Shown here: positions 39,501 through 50,158 of the stretch, piece after piece
Numbering within the stretch: the first letter of the stretch is position 1
How the letters are laid out: every line of letters begins with the position of its first letter
From: Sisyra terminalis
Lineage: Eukaryota; Arthropoda; Insecta; Neuroptera; Sisyridae
Reading direction: 5' to 3'
DNA length: 64,000 nucleotides
NCBI GenBank assembly: GCA_958496175.1
Contig: OY292278.1
Coordinates: forward strand, 2,976,001-3,040,000
Notes under the pieces: model-generated
Databases searched by the model: none
What the model saw: only the letters and a program-made list of their open reading frames with translations
What the model was told of the DNA's origin: nothing
Position numbers and translations under genes: made by a program

Positions 39501-42500
39501 AACATTAATATTTAATCAGACTATAGCAAAAGAAAACATCCCTTATATCCTGTTTTTCCCAATTTAAATTGGCCTTGTTTTAACTTTGAAATGGAATTGT
39601 GGACGTCCAGTTACCCACAGGAAGAAAATTTCTTCAAATTGTAATTCACTTAAACGTCCCTAATCTTAATTTCTTGAGAAAAGTAGGCCTTATTTTGAAA
39701 AATCTGTCATTAAACAGGCCTTATTTCAGACGGAAAATGTCTCATCTATTTAAGGCTCTAAAACTTCCCGGTTTAAATTCCCGGCAAACTATCCCGATAC
39801 ATCAATGTTTCTTTTTTTGAGAACGAAGAAAAAGATTCAAACATTAATATTCAATCAGACTATAGCAAAAGAAAACATCCCTTACATCCGGTTTTTCCCA
39901 ATTTAAATTGGCCTTGTTTTAGCTTTGAAATGGAATTGTGGACGTCCTGTTACCCACAGGAAGAAAATTTCTACCGACTGAAATTCAATAAAACGTCCCT
40001 TATCTTAATTTCTTGAGAAAAATAAGTCTTAATTTGAAAAATCGGCCATTAAACTGGCCTTATTTCCGACGGAAAATGTCACATAATTTACGGCTCTAAA
40101 ACCTCTAGGCTTAAATTCCTTGCAAACTATCCTGATACATTAATGTTTCTTTTTTTGAGAACGTGGAGAAAGATTCAAACATTAATATTCAATCAGACTA
40201 TAGCAAAAGAAAACATCCCTTATATCCGGTTTTTTCCAATTTAAGTTGGCCTTGTTTTAACTTTGAAATGGAATTGTGGACGTCCTGTTACCCACAGGAA
40301 GAAAATTTCTTCCGATTGTAATTCAATAAAACGTCAACAATCTTAATTTATTGGAAAAACTAGGCCTTATTTTGAAAAATCTGTCATTAAACAGGCCTTA
40401 TTTCAGACGGAAAATGTCACATCTATTTAAGGCTCTAAAACTTCCCGGTTTAAATTCCCGGCAAACTATCCCGATACATTAATGTTTCTTTTTTTGAGAA
40501 CGTGGAGAAAGATTCAAACATTAATATTCAATCAGACTATAGCAAAAAAAAACAATCCCTAATATCCTGTTTTTCCCAATTTTAATTGTCCTTGTTTTAG
40601 CTTTGAAATGGAATTGTGGACGTCCTGTTACCCACAGGAAGAAAATTTCTTCAAATTGTAATTCACTTAAACGTCCCTAATCTTAATTTCTTGAGAAAAC
40701 TAGGCCTTATTTTGAAAAATCTGTCATTAAACAGGCCTTATTTCAGAAGGAAAATGTCACATTAATTTACGGCTCTAAAACTACCAGGTTTAAACTCCTG
40801 GCAAACTATCCCGATACATTAATGTTTCTTTTTTTGAGAACTTGGAGAAAGATTCAAACATTAATATTCAATCAGACTATAGCAAAAAAAACCATCCCTT
40901 AAATCCGGTTTTTCCCAATTTAAATTGGCCTTGTTTAAACTTTTGAAATGGAATTGTGGACGTCCTGTTACCCACAGGAAGAAAATTTCTATCGATTGTA
41001 ATTCAATAAAACGTCCCTTATCCTAATTTCTTGAGATAACTAAGCCTTATTTTGAAAAATCGGCCATTAAACTGGCCTTTTTTCAGACGGAAAATGTCAC
41101 ATCAATTTACGGCTCTAAAACCTCTAGGTTTAAATTCCTGGCAAACTATCCTGATACATTAATGTTTCTTTATTTGAGAACTTGGAGAAACATTCAAACA
41201 TTAATATTCAATCAGACTATAGCTAAAAAAAACCATCCCTTATATCCGGTTTTTCCCAATTTAAATTGGCATTGTTTTAGCTTTGAAATGGAATTGTGGA
41301 CGTCCTCTTACCCACAGGAAGAAAATTTCTTCAAATTGTAATTCACTTAAACGTCCCTAATCTTAATTTCTTGAGAAAACTAGGCCTTATTTTGAAAAAT
41401 CTGTCATTAAACAGGCCTTATTTAAGACGGAAAATGTCATATCCATTTACGGCTCTAAAACTTCCCGGTTTAAACTCCCGGCAAACTATCCCGATACATT
41501 AATGTTTCTTTTTTTGAGAGCTTGGAGAAAGATTCAAGCATTAATATTCAATTAAACTATAGCAAAAGAAACCATCCCTTATATCCGGTTTTTTCCAATT
41601 TAAATTGTCCTTGTTTTAGCTTTAAAATGGAGTTGTGGACGTCCTGTTACCCACAGGATGAAAATTTCTTCAAATTGTAATTCACTTAAACGTCCCTTAT
41701 CTTAATTTCTTGAGAAAACTAGGCCTTATTTTGAAAAATCTGTCATTAAACAGGCCTTATTTCAGACGGAAAATGTCACATCTATTTAAGGCTCTAAAAC
41801 TTCCGGGTTTAAATTCCCGGCAAACTATCCCGCTAAATAATAATTCTTTTTATAAGAACGTGGAGTAAGATTCAAACATTAATATTCAATCAGACTATAG
41901 CAAAAAAAACCATCCCTTATATCCGGTTTTTCCCAATTTAAATTGGCCTTGTTTAAACTTTTGAAATGGAATTGTGGACGTCCTGTTACCCACAGGAAGA
42001 AAATTTCTTCAAATTGTAATTCAATTAAACGTCCCTAATCTTAATTTCTTGAGAAAACTAGGCCTTATTTTGAAAAATCTGTCATTAAACAGGCCTTATT
42101 TCAGAAGGAAAATGTCACATTAATTTACGGCTCTAAAACTACCAGGTTTAAACTCCTGGCAAACTATCCCGATACATTAATGTTTCTTTTTTTGAGAACG
42201 TGGAAAAAGATTCAAACATTAATATTCAATCAGACTATAGCAAAAAAAACTATCCCTTATATCCGGTTTTTCCCAAATTAAATTGGCCTTGTTTAAACTT
42301 TTGAAATGGAATTGTGGACGTCCTGTTACCCACAGGAAGAAAATTTCTTCAAATTGTAATTCACTTAAACGTCCCTAATCTTAATTTCTTGAGAAAACTA
42401 GGCCTTATTTTGAAAAATCGGCCATTAAACTGGCCTTTTTTCAGACGGAAAATGTCACATCAATTTACGGCTCTAAAACCTCTAGGTTTAAATTCCTGGC

Positions 42501-43715
42501 AAACTATCCAGATACATTAATGTTTCTTTATTTGAGAACTTGGAGAAACATTCAAACATTAATATTCAATCAGACTATAGCTAAAAAAAACCATCCCTTA
42601 TATCCGGTTTTTCCCAATTTAAATTGGCATTGTTTTAGCTTTGAAATGGAATTGTGGACGTCCTCTTACCCACAGGAAGAAAATTTCTTCAAATTGTAAT
42701 TCACTTAAACGTCCCTTATCTTAATTTCTTGATAAAACTAGGTCTTATTTTGAAAAATCTGTCATTAAACAGGCCTTATTTCAGACGGAAAATGTCCCAT
42801 CTATTTAAGGCTCTAAAACTTCCCGGTTTAAATTTCCGGCAAACTATCCCGATACATTAATGTTTCTTTTTTTGAGAACGTGGAAAAAGATTCAAACATT
42901 AATATTCAATCAGACTATGGAAAAAGAACCATCCCTTATATCCGGTTTTTCCCAAATTAAATTGGCCTTGTTTAAACTTTTGAAATGGAATTGTGGACGT
43001 CCTGTTACCCACAGGAAGAAAATTTCTTCAAATTGTAATTCACTTAAACGTCCCTAATCTTAATTTCTTGAGAAAACTAGGCCTTATTTTGAAAAATCTG
43101 TCATTAAACAGGCCTTATTTCAGACGGAAAATGTCACATTAATCTACGGCTCTAAAACTACCAGGTTTAAACTCCTGGCAAACTATCCCGATACATTAAT
43201 GTTTCTTTTTTTGAGAACTTGGAGAAAGATTCAAACATTAATATTCAATCAGACTATAGCAAAAAAAAACCATCCCTTATATCCGGTTTTTCCCAATTTA
43301 AATTGGCATTGTTTTAGCTTTGAAATGGAATTGTGGACGTCCTCTTACCCACAGGAAGAAAATTTCTTCAAATTGTAATTCACTTAAACGTCCCTTATCT
43401 TAATTTCTTGATAAAACTAGGTCTTATTTTGAAAAATCTGTCATTAAACAGGCCTTATTTCAGACGGAAAATGTCCCATCTATTTAAGGCTCTAAAACTT
43501 CCCGGTTTAAATTTCCGGCAAACTATCCCGATACATTAATGTTTCTTTTTTTGAGAACTTGGAGAAAGATTCAAGCATGAATATTCAATTAGACTATAGC
43601 AAAAGAAAACATCCCTTATATCCGGTTTTTCCCTATTTAAATTGGCCTTGTTTTAGCTTTGAAATGGAATTGTGGACGTCCTGTTACCCACAGGAAGAAA
43701 ATTTCTTCAAATTGT
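36590..43715 (+). repeat. Satellite block, type B monomers
   Basis: Mostly type B units with a few type A (about 37332, 40045, 41065, 42420). Positions about 36700-38270 and 39414-40985 are near-identical at an offset of 2714 bp (eight monomers). They share unusual features such as CACATAATTTACGG (a one-base loss), ATTCCTTGC and ACGTCAACAATC. Four units between 38300 and 39500 carry TGTCTTTAAACAGG and are close copies of each other. Confidence 0.85.
41310..42190 (+). repeat. Satellite cassette shared by four loci (copy 1)
   Basis: A run of units marked by TTATTTAAGACGG, then GAGAGCTTGG, then ACAGGATGAAAATTTC, then the CCCGCTAAATAATAATTC variant. The same ordered set is found at about 45062-45942, 56904-57784 and 59282-60162, with only scattered substitutions. 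The last two lie on the far side of the non-satellite island. Confidence 0.85.
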
Positions 43716-44073
43716 TATTTATTAGATAGCCTTAAATCTACAAACATTGATATAACAAGGCCTAAATTCATTTTCTAAATTATTTCTTTTTTCAAACAAT
43801 TCTAATTTGTTGGCAATTCGAATTGTTTAGAATTTTGAATTAAGACAACGCCACAATGTGTTTCGAATTTAGTTGGAAGCTATGAGTACATCCACCTGAC
43901 TCACAGGTGGCACTAAAAACTTAAGGTGGTTAAGTGACATTACATGTCAAGAGTTCACACGTTCTAGCATAGATGGAAAGACAGCAGATGTCAATTTGAC
44001 AACTAACTTTTGATAGTATTTCAAATTTTAATTGTATATAATATTAAAATTTAATTGTATTTCTTCACATTGT
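43716..44073 (+). repeat. 358-bp segment inside a long satellite unit, copy 5
   Basis: Host unit 43672-44369 (698 bp). Belongs to the copy 4-6 subgroup by its ATTATTTC and CACACG changes, but keeps AATTGTAT like copies 1-3. Confidence 0.9.
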
Positions 44074-46740
44074 AAATCACTAAAAAGCCTTAAATCTAAA
44101 AACGTTGAGAAAACAAGGCCTTATATTGAAAAAACACCCTTTTAAACGGCCTAATTTCTGACGGAAAATGTCACATCAATTTACGGCTCTAAAACTTCCC
44201 GGTTTAAATTCCCGGCAAACTATCCCGATACATTAATGTTACTTTTTTTGAGAACTTGGAGAAAGATTCAAACATTAATATTCAATCAGACTATAGCAAA
44301 AAAAAACCATCCCTTATATCCGGTGTTTGCTAATTTAAATTGGCCTTGTTTAAACTTTGAAATGGAATTGTGGACGTCCTGTTACCCACAGGAAGAAAAT
44401 TTCTTCCGATTGTAATTCAATAAAACGTCAACAATCTTAATTTATTGGAAAAACTAGGCCTTATTTTGAAAAATCTGTCATTAAACAGGCCTTATTTCAG
44501 ACGGAAAATGTCACATCTATTTAAGGCTCTAAAACTTCCCGGTTTAAATTTCCGGCAAACAATCCCGATACATTAATGTTTCTTTTTTTGAGAACGTGGA
44601 AAAAGATTCAAACATTAATATTCAATCAGACTATAGCAAAAAAAACCATCCCTTATATCCGGTTTTTCCCAATTTAAATTGGCCTTGTTTAAACTTGGAA
44701 ATGGAATTGTGGACGTCCTGTTACCCACAGGAAGAAAATTTCTTCAAATTGTAATTCACTTAAACGTCCCTAATCTTAATTTCTTGAGAAAACTAGGCCT
44801 TATATTGAAAAATCTGTCATTAAACTGGCCTTATTTCAGACGGAAAATGTCACATCAATTTACGGCTCTAAAACTTCCGGTTTAAATTCCCGGCAAACTA
44901 TCTCGATACAATAATGTTTCTTTTTTTGAGAGCTTGGAAAAAGATTCAAGCATTAATATTCAATTCAACTATAGCAAAAGAAACCATCCCTTATATCCGG
45001 TTTTTCCCAATTTAAATTGGCCTTGTTTAAACTTTTGAAATGGAATTGTGGACGTCCTGTTACCCACAGGAAGAAAATTTCTTCAAATTGTAATTCACTT
45101 AAACGTCCCTAATCTTAATTTCTTGAGAAAACTAGGCCTTATTTTGAAAAATCTGTCATTAAACAGGCCTTATTTAAGACGGAAAATGTCATATCCATTT
45201 ACGGCTCTAAAACTTCCCGGTTTAAACTCCCGGCAAACTATCCCGATACATTAATGTTTCTTTTTTTGAGAGCTTGGAGAAAGATTCAAGCATTAATATT
45301 CAATTAAACTATAGCAAAAGAAACCATCCCTTATATCCGGTTTTTTCCAATTTAAATTGTCCTTGTTTTAGCTTTAAAATGGAGTTGTGGACGTCCTGTT
45401 ACCCACAGGATGAAAATTTCTTCAAATTGTAATTCACTTAAACGTCCCTTATCTTAATTTCTTGAGAAAACTAGGCCTTATTTTGAAAAATCTGTCATTA
45501 AACAGGCCTTATTTCAGACGGAAAATGTCACATCTATTTAAGGCTCTAAAACTTCCGGGTTTAAATTCCCGGCAAACTATCCCGCTAAATAATAATTCTT
45601 TTTATAAGAACGTGGAGTAAGATTCAAACATTAATATTCAATCAGACTATAGCAAAAAAAACCATCCCTTATATCCGGTTTTTCCCAATTTAAATTGGCC
45701 TTGTTTAAACTTTTGAAATGGAATTGTGGACGTCCTGTTACCCACAGGAAGAAAATTTCTTCAAATTGTAATTCAATTAAACGTCCCTAATCTTAATTTC
45801 TTGAGAAAACTAGGCCTTATTTTGAAAAATCTGTCATTAAACAGGCCTTATTTCAGAAGGAAAATGTCACATTAATTTACGGCTCTAAAACTACCAGGTT
45901 TAAACTCCTGGCAAACTATCCCGATACATTAATGTTTCTTTTTTTGAGAACTTGGAGAAAGATTCAAACATTAATATTCAATCAGACTATAGCAAAGAAA
46001 ACCATCCCTTAAATCCGGTTTTTCCCAATTTAAATTGGCCTTGTTTAAACTTTTGAAATGGAATTGTGGACGTCCTGTTACCCACAGAAAGAAAATTACT
46101 TCAAATTGTAATTCACTTAAACGTCCCTAATCTTAATTTCTTGAGAAAACGAGGCCTTATTTTGAAAAAACGGCCATTAAACTGGCCTTATTTCAGACGG
46201 AAAATGTCACATCAATTTACGGCTCTAAACCTTCCCGGTTTAAATTCCCGGCAAACTATCCCGATAAATTAATGTTTTTTTTTTGAGAACGTGGAGAAAG
46301 ATTCAAACATTAATATTCAATCAGACTATAGCAAAAAAAACCATCCCTTATATCCGGTTTTTCCCAATTTAAATTGGCATTGTTTTAGCTTTGAAATGGA
46401 ATTGTGGACGTCCTGTTTCCCACAGGAAGAAAATTTCTTCAAATTGTAATTCACTTAAACGTCCCTTATCTTAATTTCTTGAGAAAACTAGGCCTTATTT
46501 TGAAAAATCTGTCATTAAACAGGCCTTATTTCAGACGGAAAATGTCACATCTATTTAAGGCTCTAAAACTTCCGGGTTTAAATTCCCGGCAAACTATCCC
46601 GCTAAATAATAATTCTTTTTATAAGATCGTGGAGTAAGATTCAAACATTAATATTCAATCAGACTATAGCAAAAGAAACAATCCCTTATATCCGGTTTTT
46701 CCAAATTTCAATTGGCCTTGTTTTAACGTTGAAATGGAAT
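44074..46740 (+). repeat. Satellite block, type B monomers, island-proximal
   Basis: About seven units, mainly type B. One hybrid at about 44812 reads CTGTCATTAAACTGGCC, mixing the B left arm with the A right arm. The cassette at about 45062-45942 repeats 41310-42190 at an offset of 3752 bp. Divergence rises in the final unit, where CCAATTTAAATTGG reads CAAATTTCAATTGG. Confidence 0.85.
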
Positions 46741-47092
46741 TGTGGACGTCCTGTTACCCACAGGAAGAAAATTTCTACACATTGGATATCACTAGAAGGT
46801 CTTATATCTATTAAATATAAGGCTTTAAATATAAAACCGTTGAGAAAACTAGGCCTTATAATGAAAAGTCTGCTATTTAATAGACCTTATTTCGTACGAA
46901 AATTAACTCATTGTTTTACGTCTCCCTAACGTCCCGTTTTTAATTCCGGGGAAACTATTCCTTAAAAATAAAATGTTTTTCATTAACATCGTTAAGGTTG
47001 ATTCAAATCAAGTGCAGCGAAATAAACTATCCCTTATATCCTGTTGTTCCTTTTAAAAATTGTCCTTTTTGAAAGTTTGAAGTGGAATTTGA
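46741..47092 (+). repeat. Decayed terminal monomer at left edge of the island
   Basis: Begins as a normal unit (GGACGTCCTGTTACCCACAG) but then accumulates many substitutions and a short AT-rich insertion around 46805-46835. Recognisable landmarks persist: GAGAAAACTAGGCC (about 46842), CGTACGAAAATTA (about 46892), AACTATCCCTTATATCC (about 47024). Its CACATTGGATATCACT stretch is closest to the sequence following the 358-bp segments (CACATTGTAAATCACT), not to ordinary monomers. The dyad here reads CTATT-T-AATAG. Confidence 0.85.
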
Positions 47093-47100
47093 ATTTGAAA

Positions 47101-47256
47101 TTAGCTGTCAAATCACTACAGCTACCTGACAGCAAAACGCTGAACTATTGTGTATGACACGCTCACTTATTGTTAAAACAGAATTGTTTTTTATCTTTGA
47201 TAAAACTTAATAGTTCAGCTTTTTGCTGTCGGGAGACATCGTTGTGTGACAGCTTA
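47101..47256. mobile_element. Hairpin element, possibly a short MITE
   Basis: Imperfect inverted repeat with arms 47104-47149 and 47209-47253 around a 59-bp centre. The outermost 7 bp (GCTGTCA/TGACAGC) and inner 10 bp (CTGAACTATT region) match well, with mismatches between. TTA lies immediately outside both ends (47101-47103 and 47254-47256). This looks like a 3-bp target-site duplication, as made by PIF/Harbinger-type elements. Three bases can match by chance and no internal gene exists, so the transposon reading is tentative. The inverted repeat itself is directly visible. Confidence 0.55.
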
Positions 47257-47344
47257 TTAATGCACATTAAATTAATGAAAATACCATTTAAAACGATCGA
47301 TCCATGCTTAAATTGTGTTGACATGCATCTATAAGCTTCACTTT

Positions 47345-47360
47345 ATCGATTTAAATCGAT
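47345..47360. repeat. 16-bp perfect palindrome
   Basis: ATCGATTTAAATCGAT reads the same on both strands. It lies in non-coding AT-rich island DNA. Function unknown, and could be chance. Confidence 0.9.
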
Positions 47361-47774
47361 ATTACAATCGTAAAATAATGCTCCGAGTAAAATGGAGTTC
47401 CTTAACCTCTTATTTTAGCATACAAACAAAACGCTAATTTCTCGAAAAGTGGACATTTATTTGAAATTCTAAGTTCATTTTCGGTTTTAATGCATCGCAT
47501 ATTATCTAAAAATCATACATTTCCTTAATTTTATTGGCAAGTATTGATTTTTAACTGCGGGTGTTTGGTCGTATATCAACATGGGCAGTTTTAAAAATTG
47601 TTGTCTGTAACTTTGAACTAAACAAATAAATAGACAAATACAACAAAATATGAATAATTTATTTAAATAATTGAACAAGTTGTATGGATCCAGTAGTAGA
47701 TATCGGTAGATCGGTATCTTCTCGTTCTCAATAAAGTTCATTAGATTGGCTTATTGGTAGTTATTTTTCCGGTG

Positions 47775-47786
47775 GTTGTTGTTGTT
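47775..47786 (+). repeat. (GTT)4 microsatellite
   Basis: Four GTT triplets within a longer GT/T-rich stretch (about 47771-47800). Confidence 0.85.
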
Positions 47787-49140
47787 CTTGTTGGTTTTGG
47801 CACTAGTGTTGCTTGCTTCTAGTTATCCAGCTTCTTCATTCAATATAAATATCTAGTAGATATAAATATTTCTTGCTTTGCTCCTTCTTATTTCTTTATT
47901 GCCTTTATTTGATTCTTGAGCCAGACACCTTGCTTATTATATATAGCTATTCGGAGAATAAATTCTTGATGACTTTGCTTATGATGATTCTGCAACGTTC
48001 GATTAATTATTATTTACTTCCACTTTTGCGGAAAGGGGCGCTTCAAATCCAATAAATCACCTGAAAAATAAAATTATATGAATAAGAAAAGAACATTCTC
48101 TTCTTCTTAATCTTTAACATGGTTTCCAATAGATAGATATATGGAGATAAATTGATCAGAATCTGTTTCTGCTGGACGGTCCTTTTTCAGCGAACTCTTG
48201 TCCACGAGCTGTTCCAGCAGGTCGATAATTGCCTACGTTTCCTTTTCCCTTCTGGTCCCTGTGGTAGATATAGTGACGTGGGATTAGGAATGTCCGAATA
48301 CTCAATAATTCGTCCATTCTACGTTAGCAAATAGAATCTCTGGACTGCTGCGGGTCTCTAACTTGGTTTAAGATGGAATCATTTGATATTCCTACAATGA
48401 AAAGTCAAAGTTAAAACATAAATATACATGGGTAAGCATAACAATATAAGAACGTCTCGTACCTGCATTATATACTATATGTAGTATAATAAATGAACGC
48501 TTAATCGAAATTTATGTTCAGTGTTCAAAGAATTCAAAATCCTCGTAAATCTATCTACATCATAGGTATTGTTGCACTATTACTTTCATATCATGACTCG
48601 AAAAAAAAGGCGAGAAGAGCAACGTGCAAAAGTAAGAACCGAAGAGGATTTGGTGTGAAATCTGGTCCAGTTTTAGTCGTAACGAGTTCGGTTGGTTGTC
48701 CAGTAGCAAAAAAGCTCACGTGACTACAGCAACTTGTTGTTCAAGTCGTGGACCATTCGGCATTCAGTGAATTAGAAACGAGAAAGCATCTTGAGTCTTC
48801 AAGGTACAAAAAGCTCTGCTTTACATGGCCAATGTAAACGTCTGCTTTCAATACGGACTGCCAAACAGCGGTGATTATTGGGATAGCAGTTTTCAGTTGG
48901 AGTATTCAAATCATGTCATCCTTAAATTGATAAATTCATAACAAACTTTTCTTTTGTCGCTAAAATTTCAAATATATAGAAACTAACTTACGTTCAAATC
49001 ATCCTTGACTATTCAGATGAAAATTTCGACACTGCACCACTTCCCTCAACCTCGCACAGTCCATAAGTCGGTAGGTAGGTCCATTTCCAATCTTCCAATG
49101 TACATATATTCTTTTCCAAGTCTAAGTGAATCTAAAAAAC

Positions 49141-49155
49141 CAACAACAACAACAA
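49141..49155 (+). repeat. (CAA)5 microsatellite
   Basis: Five CAA triplets. The sequence is complementary in type to the GTT run 1.4 kb upstream. Confidence 0.9.
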
Positions 49156-49601
49156 TTATACGTAGGTACATACCTATACTATGTACGATTGATTAGGTAA
49201 TAGTTGTTCATTAAAAACTACCAAGCTATAAAACTTACTTCTCATGTCTTCTTACCTATCAACTAAATAGGTCGGAAATCGCCTTTGAATTAAATAACTA
49301 ACTTTTTCTTCACACTTTAGCTATCTATCCAGTCATCGATACATATAGCTAATACCTAAGCGATTATTAATTGATAGTTAATGAGTTATTGACAAAAATT
49401 GAAGTAACACTTTGAGATTTGAATCTAAAAACTAGTGGCACATGGAAACGAGTCACAAATGTTCAAACACGATTTACCTACCAAATGCTATTGCAATTAT
49501 TTTCACGATCATTATCTGTTTTGAAAATTACAATAATTCTAAATTAAATTAATGTAGTTATCACAGTATGCATGGGGTTGTAAATAATCTTGAAGGTTAG
49601 A

Positions 49602-49623
49602 GACAATTCGTTGACAATTCGTT
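49602..49623 (+). repeat. Tandem 11-bp duplication
   Basis: GACAATTCGTT occurs twice in direct succession, followed by G. A small local slippage product about 140 bp before the 5S-like inverted pair. Confidence 0.85.
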
Positions 49624-49762
49624 GTGCAATGATATAATCCTATATTTTACCGTTAGAATTATTCACGGAGTCAGCGGGATTTCGGGGGACGGGTGGTGGT
49701 AAATGTTGGAAACGTATGTTTGTTTTCGTGATACTATTCACTTCTCTCTCTTACTTGTATCC

Positions 49763-49836
49763 GCAATGGCAACGCTTCGCGCTGTTCCCAACCAGTCACC
49801 CATCCAAATTCTAAACCGCGCTCTATGTTGCTTAAC
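49763..49836 (-). pseudogene. Partial 5S rRNA copy, minus strand
   Basis: Read on the minus strand from 49836, the sequence starts GTTAAGCAAC (the 5S A-box region, 49827-49836). It passes through GGATGGGTGACTGGTTGGG (C-box region, 49787-49805) and ends near GTTGCC at the 5S 3' end. This is roughly the last 70 of about 120 nt. The 5' part of 5S is missing. No T-run follows on this strand, so a pol III terminator is absent. The C box differs from the plus-strand copy at two positions (ACTGGT versus ACCGCT). It is best read as a truncated 5S-derived sequence, not a working gene. Confidence 0.8.
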
Positions 49837-49840
49837 GTTT

Positions 49841-49932
49841 ACTGATCGTCCGATCACCAAGTTAAGCAACATACGAACAGTATAGGACTTGGATGGGTGA
49901 CCGCTTGGGAACATCGCGGGGCATTGGCAAGC
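49841..49932 (+). pseudogene. Partial 5S rRNA copy, plus strand
   Basis: Contains TCGTCCGATCACC (49847-49859), the A-box sequence GTTAAGCAAC (49861-49870) and the C-box sequence GGATGGGTGACCGCTTGGG (49891-49909), ending at CATTGGC. These are in the order and spacing of eukaryotic 5S rRNA from about nucleotide 30 to the 3' end. The segment between A and C boxes (49871-49888) is diverged. The first 30 nt or so of 5S are absent. In their place lies the inverted copy 49763-49836, so the two form a head-to-head pair. TFIIIA/TFIIIC-type internal promoter elements are visible and a T-run follows, so pol III transcription is possible but unproven. It could be a 5S-derived SINE or TRIM fragment, or a 5S pseudogene. 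Confidence 0.8.
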
Positions 49933-49946
49933 TTTTTTTTTTTTTT
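49933..49946 (+). terminator. T14 run, candidate RNA polymerase III terminator
   Basis: Fourteen consecutive T residues directly follow the 3' end of the plus-strand 5S-like copy, as at the end of functional 5S genes. More T-rich sequence follows to about 49977. A T-run can also be the tail of a retroposed element read on the opposite strand. Confidence 0.55.
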
Positions 49947-50158
49947 ATTTTCTTTCAAATTTTTTTCTTTAAAACATTAAATATTATATTCCTATTAATT
50001 AAAATCATTATTTTTCTCCTGTTTCCCAAATATAAATCAAAGCAGAATGAATAAAGTCTTTTTTTACATGTAATTATTACAAAATTAAACGTTTCAAATA
50101 AAAAATAAATAAAATAATTAGTTTATTTACATAAGAATTTAATATTGAATTTTTAAAA
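49947..50158. other. AT-rich spacer, nothing recognisable
   Basis: Very AT-rich sequence between the T-run and the first recognisable satellite landmark. No ORF or motif seen. Confidence 0.7.

Larger units (their letters stand above)
1..47092 (+). repeat. Satellite array, left part (about 339-bp monomer)
   Basis: Head-to-tail tandem repeat. Successive copies of the landmark GTGGACGTCC occur every 338-340 bp, for example at 531, 870, 5957, 6296, 6635 and 6973. All monomers point the same way. Landmarks in order within a unit are: GTGGACGTCC; CCTGT-TACCC-ACAGG; the hairpin around GGCC at about +115; CAGACGGAAAATGTC; the CCGG/CCAGG dyad around TTTAAA at about +180; CTATCCCGATACATTAATG; an A-run after CTATAGC; and the palindrome CCAATTTAAATTGG just before the next unit. 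I do not recognise the family by name. Strand is given relative to this landmark order. The array has no left boundary in the window, and it decays at about 46740-47092. Confidence 0.98.
47361..49600. other. AT-rich intergenic DNA, no supportable gene
   Basis: Only short ORFs occur here. The ATG-initiated ones are 79 codons on the minus strand (47502-47741), 69 codons on the plus strand (48514-48723) and 53 codons on the minus strand (48156-48317). None has a recognisable domain or clear codon bias. The 79-codon ORF encodes a hydrophobic stretch rich in L, F, I and C around residues 20-42, which an AT-rich frame often gives. Spliced exons cannot be excluded. TAGGTA/TACCTA words cluster around 49070-49260. 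Confidence 0.6.
49763..49932. repeat. Inverted repeat made by two 5S rRNA fragments
   Basis: Arms 49763-49836 and 49861-49932 are imperfectly complementary, with a 24-bp spacer holding TCGTCCGATCACC. A transcript across the pair would fold into a long imperfect hairpin. The arms diverge most in the 15-20 bp between A and C boxes. Confidence 0.85.
47093..50158. other. Non-satellite island within the array
   Basis: About 3.07 kb lacking the monomer landmarks on either strand, bounded by decayed monomers on both sides. AT-rich, with no convincing coding gene, no tRNA and no LTR or transposase that I can recognise. It contains a hairpin element, a 16-bp palindrome, short microsatellites and a 5S-rRNA-derived inverted pair. 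It may be a large insertion, or older chromosomal DNA between two satellite blocks. Confidence 0.85.

Noticed and set aside
1..47092. CRISPR-like array
   Set aside because: The repeats are whole 339-bp monomers without unique spacers, in a eukaryotic context with a 5S-like, pol III-type sequence.
47502..47741. 79-codon ATG ORF on the minus strand of the island
   Set aside because: Hydrophobic, low-complexity translation in AT-rich DNA with no recognised domain. The length is within chance expectation. RNA-seq or homologues would be needed to revive it.
48169..48220. Small inverted repeat CTGCTGGA / TCCAGCAG
   Set aside because: Only 8-bp arms across a 36-bp gap. Expected by chance in 3 kb and without supporting context.
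48156..48317. 53-codon minus-strand ORF in a more GC-balanced stretch, with exon-like composition in two frames
   Set aside because: Both frames look protein-like by eye, but neither has a recognised domain. Splice signals are only weakly suggested, so there is no basis to call an exon.
48514..48723. 69-codon plus-strand ATG ORF, overlapped by a short charged frame with ATG at 48593 and a GTAAGA donor-like site at 48632
   Set aside because: No recognised family, and a donor-like hexamer is common by chance. No matching acceptor or second exon could be identified.
49070..49260. TAGGT/ACCTA words as possible degenerate telomeric repeats
   Set aside because: They are scattered, not in tandem phase, and do not form TTAGG runs.
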